A DNA stretch of 64,000 bases. Source: Heliopora coerulea (lineage: Eukaryota; Cnidaria; Anthozoa; Scleralcyonacea; Helioporidae). This document shows, piece by piece, positions 52,376 to 62,499 of the stretch. Below the pieces are notes generated by a model. The model saw only the letters and a list, made by a program, of their open reading frames with translations, was not told the DNA's origin and ran no database searches. Within the stretch, counting starts at the first letter, position 1; the number at the start of each line of letters is the position of its first letter. The stretch is taken from assembly GCA_030142905.1 (NCBI GenBank), contig JASJOG010000016.1:809001-873000 (forward strand), in the 5' to 3' direction. Position numbers and translations under genes: made by a program.

Positions 52376-53411
52376 CTAGTCGTAGAACTGCACTACCCAT
52401 TTTGCGTGAAGTGGCTTGAGCACATTTATTCGCAAGTCAACACACACTTTATGGGACTGAATACCACTCATGATTTGGGCTTGGACTTGCTCTGAGTACC
52501 ATTTTTGCACCTGGTTTCGTAGGAAAGCTTTGCAAGAGCGATTGACCATTAAATCTAGGGGTTGCAGGTATGATGTCATGTTGTTGGGAACAGGTACCAT
52601 CATGCCGTTGTTATCGGAAATGATCTTTTTTACTGCATCCGTCCAATGTGCTTTAAAAACATCCGCTACCAAAACCCATTCTTTCGTGGTGCGAAAACCA
52701 AGCTCTTCTCTTATTTGCTTCACATAGGGGATAAGAACATGATTGATCAATTCCATTGCTTTCTTCTCATTTGATCAATGATTTTCCGTGTTGGTAATGT
52801 GGAATTCTTTTGGAAAGTTGAATTTAGAGTGGCACCGATCTGTTTTCCCCAGGTAGATTAGTTGAATTGGCAGAAATTTGCCCGACGCGGTGACTGAGAA
52901 TGTTCCTGTAATTTGGCGATAATCAGCGCTATCACTTATCGGCACAAACTTCTCGTTAGTTTTGTCCATTGTGTACTTGCTAATGAGGACAAACGCCAAA
53001 GGAGTCCGGTCGATGTTTATGACCAGATCGTCGACCACGTCATAAGCACTCACCACTTCTTTAATAGACCGACAAAACGTGAATCGAATTCCTTTCAAAA
53101 AGCCAGGTGATACGGGTTGTTTTGCAGATGTTCCTCTGCGTTTACTGAAACTCAATCTTCTGAAAATTGACTGGCGCTATTTAGAGTGGAAATCCAGCTT
53201 TCCTCCGTTTTCCTTTAACATTGACCGGTCATTAGCCAGTGCGATTCTATTCGCTATGGGAATAGCAATGTTGTAATTGACAACACATCCCGCCGCTCTC
53301 ATGTTTTTGATCATTGAGATAACTTTCTCATCGACGTTCTCGGGTAACAAAGTTTTTGCTCCACGATGCTTCCTTGGCAGTTGGTCGAGTTCTCTGTTCT
53401 CTGTTCTTTCC
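52376..53411 (-). pseudogene. pogo-like transposase, DDE part
   Basis: One continuous minus frame with two nonsense codons (TAG near 53174, TGA near 52772). In order it reads ERTENRELDQLPRKHRG, NVDEKVISMIKNMRAAGCVVN, FSKRRGTSAKQ, then the catalytic blocks VINIDRTPLAFV (first Asp), EWVLVADVFKAHW (second Asp) and NNMTSYLQPLDLMVN (third Asp). This is DDE_1 of the pogo/Tigger group. Both stops look like C-to-T changes. The 5' part of the gene is at 56912-57182, beyond the YR-3 insertion. Confidence 0.88.
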
Positions 53412-53416
53412 TTATC

Positions 53417-53449
53417 CCCTCGCCCACCGCGCGAAGCGCGGTGCGAGGG
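53417..53449. repeat. GC-rich hairpin at the left end of YR-3
   Basis: CCCTCG-CC-CACCGCGC, loop GAA, GCGCGGTG-CGAGGG: 14 paired positions with a 2-nt bulge. Absent from YR-2. Confidence 0.85.
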
Positions 53450-53999
53450 CACTAATCTTGACGTGCTTGGAGTCCTGTTACACGCGTGGTTACTAGGGAG
53501 AAAAATTTTCGCTTTGTGTATGTATCTTTATATATATATATATATATATATACATGGATTCCGGTCACTCAAAAATGCCGTGTGCCAGCTCGGGGACTGG
53601 TATGTTGTTGAACAAACCGTACTTAGGTACCGTATTGAAGCAAATCGATTTGGTCTCGTTCTTTTTTCCCTTGTATGGATCTCTCGCAAGTTGTTTACAT
53701 TATTTGAACATTGAAGCCAGTAAATGATTTAAGACCAGCAAACGAAATGGCTTTCTTGGTGCCTGCGGCTGGTTTCACCACCTCAGTAACTGGACAATTT
53801 ATGACTTGACAGAGCAGTTCTCAAAGTTAGCTCCTTCGAATATGCATTTGCCAACTGTTCACTTTTTGCAGCAACACTTTGTCTTGGTTCTTTCTGATTT
53901 ATATGAACAAGAGACGTACGGGAACTCGCTTGCTGTCAGGACATTTGCTAAGCGACTAAGTGCATTAAAACGACATTCTTCGCTGAATTTGAAAAGATG

Positions 54000-54297
54000 T
54001 CGATTAGCATAAATCTTGGGACTTTTCACATTGTGGCAACCACTTGCCTGAGCTGCACAATCACAGGTAAGTCTGAATCGAGTAGCTTTGAATTACAAGT
54101 TCTGCGAACGGAATTGTTTTGAGCAGCTTTGAAAAGTAGCTTCCCGACTTCATTCTTCTCTAAGGGAGACTTCTTGTACGAAATATTACCGCCTGGATTT
54201 TGCTGGTGTTTATTGGTAAAGTAGAATGAAGATTCTGGTTCATTCATCTCTGTAGGACGATTACTTTTGAACATTTTGCAATATTTAAGTGGACAGC
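54000..54297 (-). pseudogene. Tyrosine recombinase-like C-terminal fragment, YR-3 first copy
   Basis: The minus frame gives CPLKYCKMFKSNRPTEMN, SPLEKNEVGKLLF and NNSVRRTCNSKLLDSDLP. A frameshift leads to SGCHNVKSPKIYANRH, which would hold the Tyr nucleophile. The HxxR His is Asn. It ends at the LTR. Confidence 0.75.
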
Positions 54298-55330
54298 TGT
54301 AGCATACCAAACCGACACGATTCAGACGGACTGAACCAACACAACGTGTATACTTTATTTACTAACTTCCAGACTCCATTACTAGTTCTCCCTTTATTAC
54401 ACTTCATGTAATAACAATATAAGGATCCTACATCCCTTTCCTTTTCACAGAATATAAATTTCTAAACAGTTCAAACAGTTTCACTAATATGTTCAAATGT
54501 TTAAATGTTCTACATACTCAAATTCTCAATGTTTAATACTGTACTATTTACCATTAATATCAACGCGTTCATATACTAGCGTCCTAAAGCTTCATCGCAA
54601 AATGTAGTCCTCAAAGCTCTTTGGCATACGCCTGGTCCGCATCGGTCTTTGTACAACTTCCTCCTCTTTCTCATCGTCATTCTTCTCTTTTACCTCATTT
54701 GACCCCTGATCACCTCTATCATCGCTTGCTCGTAAAGGCATCTGCGCTGTTACCTGTGTTTCCAGAGCGTCTTGTCTAACAACTGGATCTCTTTCCTGGT
54801 ACTGTTTCACATGTGTGCTGTTTCTTTTGTATTGGACTCCTTCTGGAGACTCAATCACAACGCTGTTACCATGTTTGTTGATCACCTCGTAGGGCTGACT
54901 TTCAAAAGGTGTGCTCCACTTGCTTATACGCTGTTGTCGTAATAAGACTTTGTCACCTACTGCTAAGCTGTTCTCCTTTGCATTCCTCCTCAGGTCAGCA
55001 TAATCTTTTATCTTCATTTTCTTTTCTTTGTCTTGATCTCGCACCTCCTCGTCACATTTGGCAGTTTCTCTCAAGTCCGGTAGTTTCGTTCGTAGCGTCC
55101 TTCTAAACATAAGTTCTGCTGGGCACATACCCGTGGTTGGATGAGGTGTGTTTCTGTATGCAACCAGATAGGTTTGCACAGCTTTCTTCCAATCTCGCCC
55201 TTCCACTTGTGCAATCTTCATCCTCTTCAATAAAGAACGATTCTGGCGTTCTATTTCGCCATTGGCTTGTGGCCTCAGCGGCGTTACTTTTCGGTGCTCA
55301 ATACCATTCTGTTTTAGGAATGTTTCAACT
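54298..55330 (-). mobile_element. Gypsy-1-family fragment: 3' LTR and end of pol
   Basis: An LTR (54298-54432) and the integrase C-terminal half match Gypsy-1 at 1852-about 2880 with few differences. ACAGC at 54293-54297 precedes it, the same target as Gypsy-1 in YR-1. The 5' LTR, gag, RT and most of integrase are missing. The break near 55330 joins to recombinase text. Confidence 0.88.
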
Positions 55331-55593
55331 TTCCTAAAACAATTTATTGAAATACAAATTCTGCGACCGGAATTGTTATGAGTAGCTTTCAAAAGTAGCT
55401 TCCCGACTTCATTCTTCCCTAAGGGAGACTTCTTGTACGAAATATTATCGCCTGGATTTTGCTGATGTTTATTGGTAAAGTAGAATGAAGATTCTGGTTC
55501 ATTCATCTCTGTACGACGATTATTTTTGAACATTTTGCAGTATTTAATCGGACAGCGTTCATGGTCAATTGTTTGAGAAGTGGGATAGAACAC
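54592..55593 (-). CDS. Chimeric open frame: tyrosine recombinase segment fused to gypsy integrase C-terminus
   Basis: A 333-codon frame without stops begins FYPTSQTIDHERCPIKYC and runs through the recombinase catalytic segment to NNSGRRICIS. It passes a short junction (INCFRKV) and continues ETFLKQNGIEHRKVTP, NGEIERQNRS and the integrase tail to the normal pol stop. It lacks the first two integrase acidic residues and the recombinase N-terminus and Tyr. Both halves are fragments, and expression or function is unproven. The fusion is a product of the recombination that built YR-3. Confidence 0.7.
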   Translation of the reverse strand: MFYPTSQTIDHERCPIKYCKMFKNNRRTEMNEPESSFYFTNKHQQNPGDNISYKKSPLGKNEVGKLLLKATHNNSGRRICISINCFRKVETFLKQNGIEHRKVTPLRPQANGEIERQNRSLLKRMKIAQVEGRDWKKAVQTYLVAYRNTPHPTTGMCPAELMFRRTLRTKLPDLRETAKCDEEVRDQDKEKKMKIKDYADLRRNAKENSLAVGDKVLLRQQRISKWSTPFESQPYEVINKHGNSVVIESPEGVQYKRNSTHVKQYQERDPVVRQDALETQVTAQMPLRASDDRGDQGSNEVKEKNDDEKEEEVVQRPMRTRRMPKSFEDYILR

Positions 55594-56028
55594 TCGTCAT
55601 CCAGAAGAGTTGTCCAGGCCATGACAGTCTTTGGATGCTTTCTCCGCTTTCCACACAAAGATTTCATCGCCTCAATCAGGATTTTTTCCCTATGAAATGT
55701 CGCCCCACTGAAGACGTTAGGATGTATTTTTGGCTCGAAACAAAAATGCAAGGTAAACAGCCACCACGTAACTCGCTGTAAAACTACTTGATTTTGGTCA
55801 CCAAATCATCCTTTGGCAAAACAGTTGTCCGCTTCAGTCTTTCTCACTTCAAGAGTGATTTGTGCATGATGACCTTTACCGTATTCGATCGGTAATGCTT
55901 TCATCAGGAGTTTAAAACCTCTGAAGAAAGTTTTAAGTCGTCTGTGCGTAAATTTACCGTTAAAACCTTTGTGTTGAGGTGCCACTGAATGCTTAGTTGA
56001 AAATACGCACGAGTTGCAGGTTTATACG

Positions 56029-56280
56029 CTATTTTTCTTTTTTATTGATGTTTTGCCTTGGAAAAAGTACGTCTTTTACTTCCCTTTTCTCGTTCTTCTT
56101 TCGACAAAACTTGCACAAGGTTTGCTTGTCGTATTTTGTGTAATGTTTTGTATTTTCCGATTTTTGGTCAGCGATAAAACTGCAGATTTCGTTCATGTTT
56201 TCTTTGTTTACTTCATCGATTTCGTAATTCGTTTCATCTTCGTCACCAAAGTCTTGTACTTCCGGATGAATAATTAGCAT
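56029..56280 (-). pseudogene. Tyrosine recombinase-like N-terminus, YR-3
   Basis: The frame reads NKENMNEICSFIADQKSENTKHYTKYDKQTLCKF and then KNEKREVKDV. It matches the SAM-like core-binding start (FIxxQxxxNTKxxTxxDxxxLxxF, NExRxIExI) of Crypton-derived DUF3504 proteins in cnidarians, as I remember the family. It is followed by frameshifts before the central domain. Confidence 0.65.
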
Positions 56281-56911
56281 AAACCCTTATCATAGTAGAT
56301 CTTAAAGACATTTGTAACCAACTTTGAGGTAACGTATAATTTATCAATTTTTAAAGTCAAAAATAATGTCAGAAAAATATTCAATCATGAGCTGTCCTTA
56401 ATGCCGGTATCCGTTTGATAACCTATGAGAATGCTCCACTTTTTAGACGGAAAGTCTGGTCATCTTATGAAACAGTCTTTCTTTGAGGCAAAGTGAGTGA
56501 GAAGTCTAATTGGAAAATGACACGAATTACCATAAACCCGCAAATAATTCAGGATATTGATCCTATCATTCATTGTTTAATAATTTGATTGTAAGGATGG
56601 ACATCTTACCATTTGTTAAACCGTTGAACGTTATTCTCACCGAACTTTTGTTTTAATAAAGCAGAATTGAAATTTTAGACGTAAATATGCGTATAAGCAG
56701 TCTAAATATAAAATAATTTCCAGTTTGGATTGTTGTTTATTTGCGGCCAAATTCTGTGTGGATTTTTCTTTATTGCATGTCCTCTTCCAGTTATAGTCAG
56801 GAGGATTTGTTTTTTTGAGAATTTTGAAAATTTATCATTGTTACTTGGATTCTCGAGAGATATATTGGAAGGGTGGGCGAGGGGTTGTTGCGTGCACGTA
56901 TTTCTAGTTAT

Positions 56912-57182
56912 AAGATTTGATCAATCCACAAACAGTGGACTCCGGTACAGAATATATTCTTGCCACCGGTCGTATTCCATGCGTAAGTCCCCATTTTGCA
57001 ATTTCTGCTCGTTGAAAAGCATCATATTCTCCATATTTGCCCCTCTTCGTTTTTGCTTCTGGAGTGTCCAAAAACAATTGGTGTTTTACTGCATTTTCTT
57101 CAGCTGCATTTAGGTTACCGCTAGATGATGCAACAGAAATATCGTCTTGGGAAACCTTTTTGAAATACTTTAACAGAGCCAT
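56912..57182 (-). pseudogene. pogo-like transposase, N-terminal helix-turn-helix part
   Basis: It starts with ATG at 57182 (MALLKYFKK). It then reads KRGKYGEYDAFQRAEIAKWGLTHG and VARIYSVPESTVCGLIKSY, the CENP-B/pogo N-terminal HTH. It is cut at the TTAT by YR-3 and continues at 53411 in the same frame. Its start lies 150 bp from the divergent HIRAN-like gene. Confidence 0.85.
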
Positions 57183-57331
57183 GAGCGTTGATTTCCAACA
57201 CACGCTGTTTCTCTACGTTCGCACAGCTTGGATGAGGTTGAGCATAAAACGGAAATGTTTCACGTGTTTGCTACGCGTCATATGCAACACCTTGGGCGAA
57301 CGCGACTGATCATTGACTATTGTGTAGGAAA

Positions 57332-58051
57332 ATGGAAGGCATTTGCGTCGTGTGCAATAATTTGACAAAATACACATGTCTAAAATGCAAGTCATTCGTT
57401 TGTAACAGTGGAGTCAAGTGTTCAGTCCCGGCCTCTGAAGAATATCCTGGATGGAAAAGTGGTTCGAGTGTTGCTTTATGTAAACACTGTGACGACAAAG
57501 AAACGCATGCATCTGTTTGCTTCATTCAAGAAATTGTCACAGGAGAAACGAACAATTCAGACATCGACAACTCTGATTCAGTGAAACGGAATCCCGGGGG
57601 GACATCATTTTCTCTGGCTTGCGCATCACGCGGCTTTCATGAATACAGAAAAATCTGGGCTGCAAGAATCAACCAGAACTTGTTAGTGAAGCCACTTTCG
57701 GGCAACATATTTGACCCATATGCCATTGGTCTGTTCACTAGGATCAGAGGCAGGATTGAATCAATGTCGCTGGTTGGCCATTTGCCTCGAGAGATTTCTC
57801 GATTTTGCAAGTTCTTTTTCGAATATGGGGGCAACATGCAAGCAACAGTTCGTGACATTAAATTTCGACGATCTCCCTTACCTCAAGGGGGCTTGGAGAT
57901 TCCCATTACCTTAACGGTCATGCAAAACAACGCGAGTTGGGAAATTTACAGCAAAATGCAGGCATTCCTGGTGGAATATTACGTGCAGCCTGAAAATATT
58001 CCGACAGAAATTGCTCAGGATGATGAAGAAGAAGACATTTTTTATTTTTAA
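57332..58051 (+). CDS. Intact zinc-binding plus HIRAN-like protein of the pogo-like element (239 aa)
   Basis: The frame is fully open from ATG to TAA. Residues 1-55 are Cys-rich in CxxC-type pairs (CVVCNN, CLKCKSFVCN, CKHCDDKE), suggesting zinc binding. Residues about 100-200 read FDPYAIGLFTRI and LVGHLPREISRFCKFFF, resembling the HIRAN pattern (NPYDxxAI, VGHIPR). HIRAN in HLTF-type proteins binds DNA 3' ends. The tail is acidic (DDEEEDIFYF). AATAAA follows near 58087. It is divergent from the transposase and inside the same terminal repeats. The HIRAN call is by motif only. Confidence 0.7.
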   Translation: MEGICVVCNNLTKYTCLKCKSFVCNSGVKCSVPASEEYPGWKSGSSVALCKHCDDKETHASVCFIQEIVTGETNNSDIDNSDSVKRNPGGTSFSLACASRGFHEYRKIWAARINQNLLVKPLSGNIFDPYAIGLFTRIRGRIESMSLVGHLPREISRFCKFFFEYGGNMQATVRDIKFRRSPLPQGGLEIPITLTVMQNNASWEIYSKMQAFLVEYYVQPENIPTEIAQDDEEEDIFYF

Positions 58052-59820
58052 TGTTATACTTTAAAACATGTATCATATGTGTTTGCATAAATAAACCAAA
58101 TGATTTTGTCTCATGTTACACCACTCTGCTTTTCGCGCGGATTATATTTCGCGCAGTACTAAAATTCGCGCAACTATACTTGCGCGAATTCTAGTACTGG
58201 GCGAATTTTAATACGCGTAAGGTATTGCGGGTTATTTTCCTCAGCGGACATTCATGTTTTTAAAGCCTGTTCACCTTTCAGGTGATGTTACATGAACATT
58301 TAAAATCATAGCGAACCCCCCTCCTTTTTTTCCAACGGATTTGTGAGAATCTCAAAAGTGATATTGAGGAGAACTGGGGGGGACTCGTCCCCCCAGTCCC
58401 CTCCCTGGCGACGCTACTGGCCTCCTAGACAGAGGAAAGCTTTGAAAATGGAAGAATTCGAACCTGACGAAGATATTTTAGAGATCACACATAAATGGAA
58501 ACTCTGGAAGAGAAGACTAGAAGTTCAAATGGATTACTATGATATTACAAGAAGGCAACGCTTTTGGTCCATGGAGGGGGAAAAGTCCTGTCAATAGACG
58601 AGAACGGAACGAAGCCAGAAGGCGACTTGGATGAATATGAAAAGTTGATTGCAAAAGTCGAGCGTGTGTATGTGGTGAAGAACACAAGACTTCACGCGAG
58701 ATTCACGTTTAACAAAGCCGTCCACTCTGACAACCGTGTCAGTCGGTTACACAGTATGAACTCGAACTTCGACGACTTGCTCGGATATGAGAATGAAATG
58801 ATTCTGGATGGTTTGATACTAACGTGCAAAGATGATGATCTTCAAGCGAAATCGTTGAAAAACAACTGGTCGCTCAGGGATTTCCTAAAGTATGCAACTA
58901 CAAAGCAAGATGTAGAAGTAAAAAGAGACGAAATGAAAACGGAAATGAAGAACGAACCACTCGACCTTGAAATACGGAGAATATGGAAAGGTAGTAGATT
59001 TCAGAGAAAGAAATCACAGGAGATATATTCATCCAAAAATCATGAAAATCCGAAGAAACCATAAGATGAGAAACAGTCACCCAAGAAGGAAGCCTCCACA
59101 AAGTGTGGTCGTGATAAATCGCACGTCACTTGCCCAGCTATGGGACAAGAATGTTATAAATGTCGAAAGTTGGGTCACTTCAGTGCACAATGTTATTCAA
59201 GAAAGCCGAATAATAAATTGAAGCAAGTCAAAACCGCTGTTTTTCGTAATGGTCCAGTTGCGGAAAATTCTTCTAAAGAGTCTTCTGATACGTCTGACTC
59301 TGACCCAGAATTTAACAAGTGTGTGAGCGAGAAGTTGGGCGTACGGGCAGTGAAAGGCTAAAATACTAGCAAAATTTTGTTACCTGTTTACACATGCGCA
59401 ACAAACATTGTGGTTGATTCAGATACTGGCGCTGATGTCGATTTAATCTCAGTAAGTGATTTTAAGAAAATCTATAAAGCGAATTCCAATGTAAAGAGCC
59501 AGATAAGGAAACCGACACAGAAGATCTACGCTCTTAATGGTGAAGAATTAGAAGTGATAGCGCGAATTAAAGAAGCAAAACTGATAAACAGAAACGCCGA
59601 AACGTTTACCGACCTATATATTCTGCAAGAGGGTATTCACAAATATCCATTATTATCTGAAAGAACACTTCTAAATGTTGTATTGATTACATACAGCAAT
59701 GAGGGAGAATTCGTGAATAAAGGCAACCCGAAAGCAGAGAATGACGTAGAAAATGTGTGCAGGGTTGACATTAAAGTGCCTATGTCATGGTTGGGGAATC
59801 CACATATTTGGGATATTTAG

Positions 59821-60377
59821 ACCCTCCTGAGAAAATTTGTAATATATCTTCTCAGGCGAAAATTTCATCTTTATGGACTTTTTTACCACTAAATTTGGTT
59901 ATTTTGGCCTCTGACCGCGTGACAAAAAGCCTAGAGCTAGTTGCCGGAAGTGACGTCAATTCAGGGAGACGTTAAAGACTGTTTCTAGACAGTTACATAA
60001 AGAATACAAGCCAAACTGCAGAATCTGTCGTTTTTTACCATGGCATTATTGTTCGGATTCGGTTGAGAGTAGACCGCCGTATAATTCACAATGTCCTGTA
60101 ACTCCTCCAACGCAAATGACAGCCACAGGTAGTCCGATATGAACTTTATTCGCGGGTACGTGATGGAGGTCGAAGACGACGCAAACACGTCTTCCACAGA
60201 CTCTTTTATAAATGAGCATGAATGATTTTTCAAGCCTTATCAAGACAAGCCAACGGCTGATGTAGATTGGATTGCGAAATATGAGCAAAGATGACCTGAA
60301 AAAGATAAATTGCAAATACAACAAATTCGCTTGGAAGGACGCGATAAGAACGAAAATAGGGTACGTTTAACAGCATG
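59821..60377. other. Spacer with the left arm of a large inverted repeat
   Basis: 59998-60075 (GAATACAAGCCAAACTGCAG... to GGTTGAGAGTAGAC) is the reverse complement of the window's last 75 bases. No gene seen. Confidence 0.6.
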
Positions 60378-62448
60378 CAGGGGTGGATCTAGACTAGTTC
60401 AACTAGTTTCCGGAAACTAGTCAATTTTTCGAATAAATGAAAAATGTTGATTGGATTTTTTATTGCATGGAATATTAAAATGATATCATTTTTGTTTTCG
60501 CACAACATATTTACCCTGCTAAAATACTCTCGTGCGTTAATTCTGTTCTAAAGAGCGGAAAGTGCGTGTGTAAAGCGTTCAATCACACGGAAACCACTGG
60601 TTTTGTGGGGACACTGGTCAAATTTTACTATGATTGGCTGATTCTAATAATTCAATTACAGTGAACTAGTCAAAACCGCCTCTTATTGGCTAAAGGCGCC
60701 CAGACAATTACAGTGCACTAGTCAAAACTGCCTGCTATTGGCTAATCGCCTAAATCCCAATTAGAGTGAACTAATCGTGAACTAGTGGAAAAGTATAAAT
60801 AGACATGGCGTCGCAGAGAAAGCACATTTGTGGTATGGACGACTGTTTACCTAAGGAATTGGACTTGTTTATCGAGCAATGAACCGGTTTTAAGCTCCAT
60901 GAAAATTACATTTATCCACAACATCGAGAAAGCAGACCCACCGTACGCCGAAGCCGCACGTATTTCACCAAACGCCAACCTGAAGCCATGCGGAAAGCTA
61001 TGAAAGTTCAGAGTGGAATGGCCGACTCCGTTACCCTTGGCTGGTTTACTCAAGGTACCTTAATGAAGTCTTTCGTCGACCATGTTTTGGACGTGCGTGT
61101 GGGAAGAGTGCCAGTTAGCTCAGTAGGTAATTAAGAGCATCATTTACGTTGTGGACGACTGCTAATTTTGCATTTGCCGCCTACCTGTCAATCTGACGAT
61201 TGACTAAGATAATTTTGAACTTCTTAACTTTCCTGTTGGCCATTCTGCTGTTCGACTGAGCTGACTTCAGGTTTGATAATCTTCGTGCTTGTTAACCTTC
61301 ACCAGCACTAAGATTACCATGAATGGATTAAATTTCCTGCCTTCAATTTTGTTGCTGAACTAAAACAATTTTGTATTTCTCCACCAACCTAATTGTTAAT
61401 CTGCTGCTTGACTAAGATGTTTTTGAGGTGATTTTGGATTTATTGGCCTTCCTACTTGTCAATCTGATGATGGTCTAAGAGAGTTTGAACTTATTAACAT
61501 TTCTATCGACCTTTCTACTCCTGGACTGCGTTGAGTTTGGATTTATTAACCTTGCTGCTGGTTAGTATGCTGCTAAGTTAAGAAATCTTGATAATCCTCT
61601 TACTTCTTATTCTACTTCCGGAGGGACATGATTTTGAACTTACTATAATAACCATCTTGCCTGCCAGTTAGCTGTCAGAGTAAGATGATTTTTATGCTGG
61701 ACCAAAACAATTTCAGCCAATCAACCTTCCTGATGTAAGCCATTCTGATATTATGGGGTTGGATTTTTTAATATTTAATGTATTCAATGAAGGTGTGTGA
61801 CCAACTATTTATATTTTGTCAAGGAAAACCAATTTTTCAAATATTTACCTTGAGCAAAACCTTTATTTAGTACCAACATATTTTATGAGGTTCTAACCCA
61901 TAATGGTGCAAGGATACACATTAGAATTTCATTCTAGCTAACTCCAGACAATTTTATTTGGCAAAGGGGATATCAGCTCCTTAATGGGTTGTTTATCAGG
62001 TAAATAAGGACTTAAAGTGAGACAGGCAAGTCACATACCTGTACAATAGTCGATGCAATAATGTATAGCCTGTCAGTGTACTACTGTGTTTGTGACAGAC
62101 TACTTTCATCACTTGTATGCCATGCAGCTTTTTACTAAATGGCTTTTTATTTAATGGACCCTGTAATTGGTCTTAACTCTTCCACTCATTTGCACCAGAT
62201 TACAATACAATGTACAGTATTTGTAATAATTTCAAAATTTCCTTCAATGACAATAGGAAAATGTTAAAAATAAATGAAATATGTGACTTTTAAAATTTTC
62301 ATACACATAATCTCAATGACAAAAAAATACAGTTTAGAGAAAACTTAAATTTTAAAAATTTTCAAGGGGAGCAGCCCATAGCCCCTCTCTCCCCATAGCA
62401 TCTTTGGTTCCCGGAAACTAGTTACATAATCTCCTAGATCAACCCCTG
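60378..62448. mobile_element. hAT-like non-autonomous element with CAGGGGTKGATCTAG ends
   Basis: The left end CAGGGGTGGATCTAG and the reverse complement of the right end CAGGGGTTGATCTAG match at 14 of 15 positions. CTAGTTTCCGG boxes lie inside both ends. The flanking octamers (ACAGCATG, ACATGTGT) do not match, so the duplication is unproven. No transposase. The interior has a degenerate tandem repeat (61180-61760). Confidence 0.6.
61180..61760. repeat. Degenerate tandem repeat, period about 60-65 bp
   Basis: The loose unit is GACTAAGATNATTTTGAACT then TTATTAACCTTCCTGCTGGTCAATCTGCTG, recurring perhaps eight times with heavy divergence. No coding frame. Confidence 0.5.
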
Positions 62449-62499
62449 ACATGTGTAATTGTTTACCGACTGCTGGAGTATTTTCAAAATCTGTATCGC

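Larger units (their letters stand above)
53416..56907 (-). mobile_element. Crypton-like element, copy YR-3, carrying a Gypsy-1 fragment
   Basis: TTAT lies at 53412-53415 and 56908-56911. Excising the element with one TTAT puts the two pogo transposase halves exactly in frame (...GLIKSY then KERTENREL...), which fixes both ends. The right end is TTTCTAG, the left CCCCT. There are no terminal inverted repeats. Inside are the recombinase C-terminus (54000-54297), a Gypsy-1-family 3' piece (54298-about 55330), a second copy of part of the recombinase (about 55346-55560) and the N-terminal half (to 56280). Confidence 0.88.
51849..58222 (-). mobile_element. pogo-like DNA transposon with two divergent genes
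   Basis: Terminal repeats CCTTACTTGTATTAAAATTCGC and CCTTACGCGTATTAAAATTCGC are flanked by TA at 51847-51848 and 58223-58224, the Tc1/mariner/pogo duplication. Tandem AAATTCGCG-type repeats lie just inside each end. A DDE transposase reads leftward and a HIRAN-like gene reads rightward from a central intergenic region. The transposase is split by YR-3. Without YR-3 the element would be about 2.9 kb. Confidence 0.88.
49941..58419 (-). mobile_element. hAT DNA transposon (8479 bp) containing nested elements
   Basis: Terminal inverted repeats CAGTGGCGTCGCCAG and CAGTAGCGTCGCCAG (one mismatch). An exact 8-bp target duplication GCCTCCTA lies at 49933-49940 and 58420-58427. Its own transposase is on the minus strand at 50049-51674. 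About 6.4 kb of its length is a pogo-like insertion (51849-58222). Its target is codons 1-4 of Gypsy-3 gag. Confidence 0.93.
49931..59820 (+). pseudogene. Gypsy-3 gag-protease, split by the hAT nest
   Basis: The start ATGCCTCCTA lies at 49931-49940. The frame resumes at 58428 once the hAT element and one 8-bp duplicate are ignored, and continues QRKALKMEEFEPDED. A frameshift near 58570 leads to 58564-59064, the gag core. After an in-frame TAA come two zinc-binding knots (CGRDKSH, CYKCRKLGHFSAQC). After a second in-frame TAA comes the protease with SDTGADV (59410-59430). The gene ends in unrelated sequence near 59820; RT and integrase are absent. It is dead. Confidence 0.78.

Noticed and set aside
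61105..61140. tRNA-like A box (TTAGCTCAGTAGG)
   Set aside because: No B box or cloverleaf follows; too short to call a tRNA or SINE.
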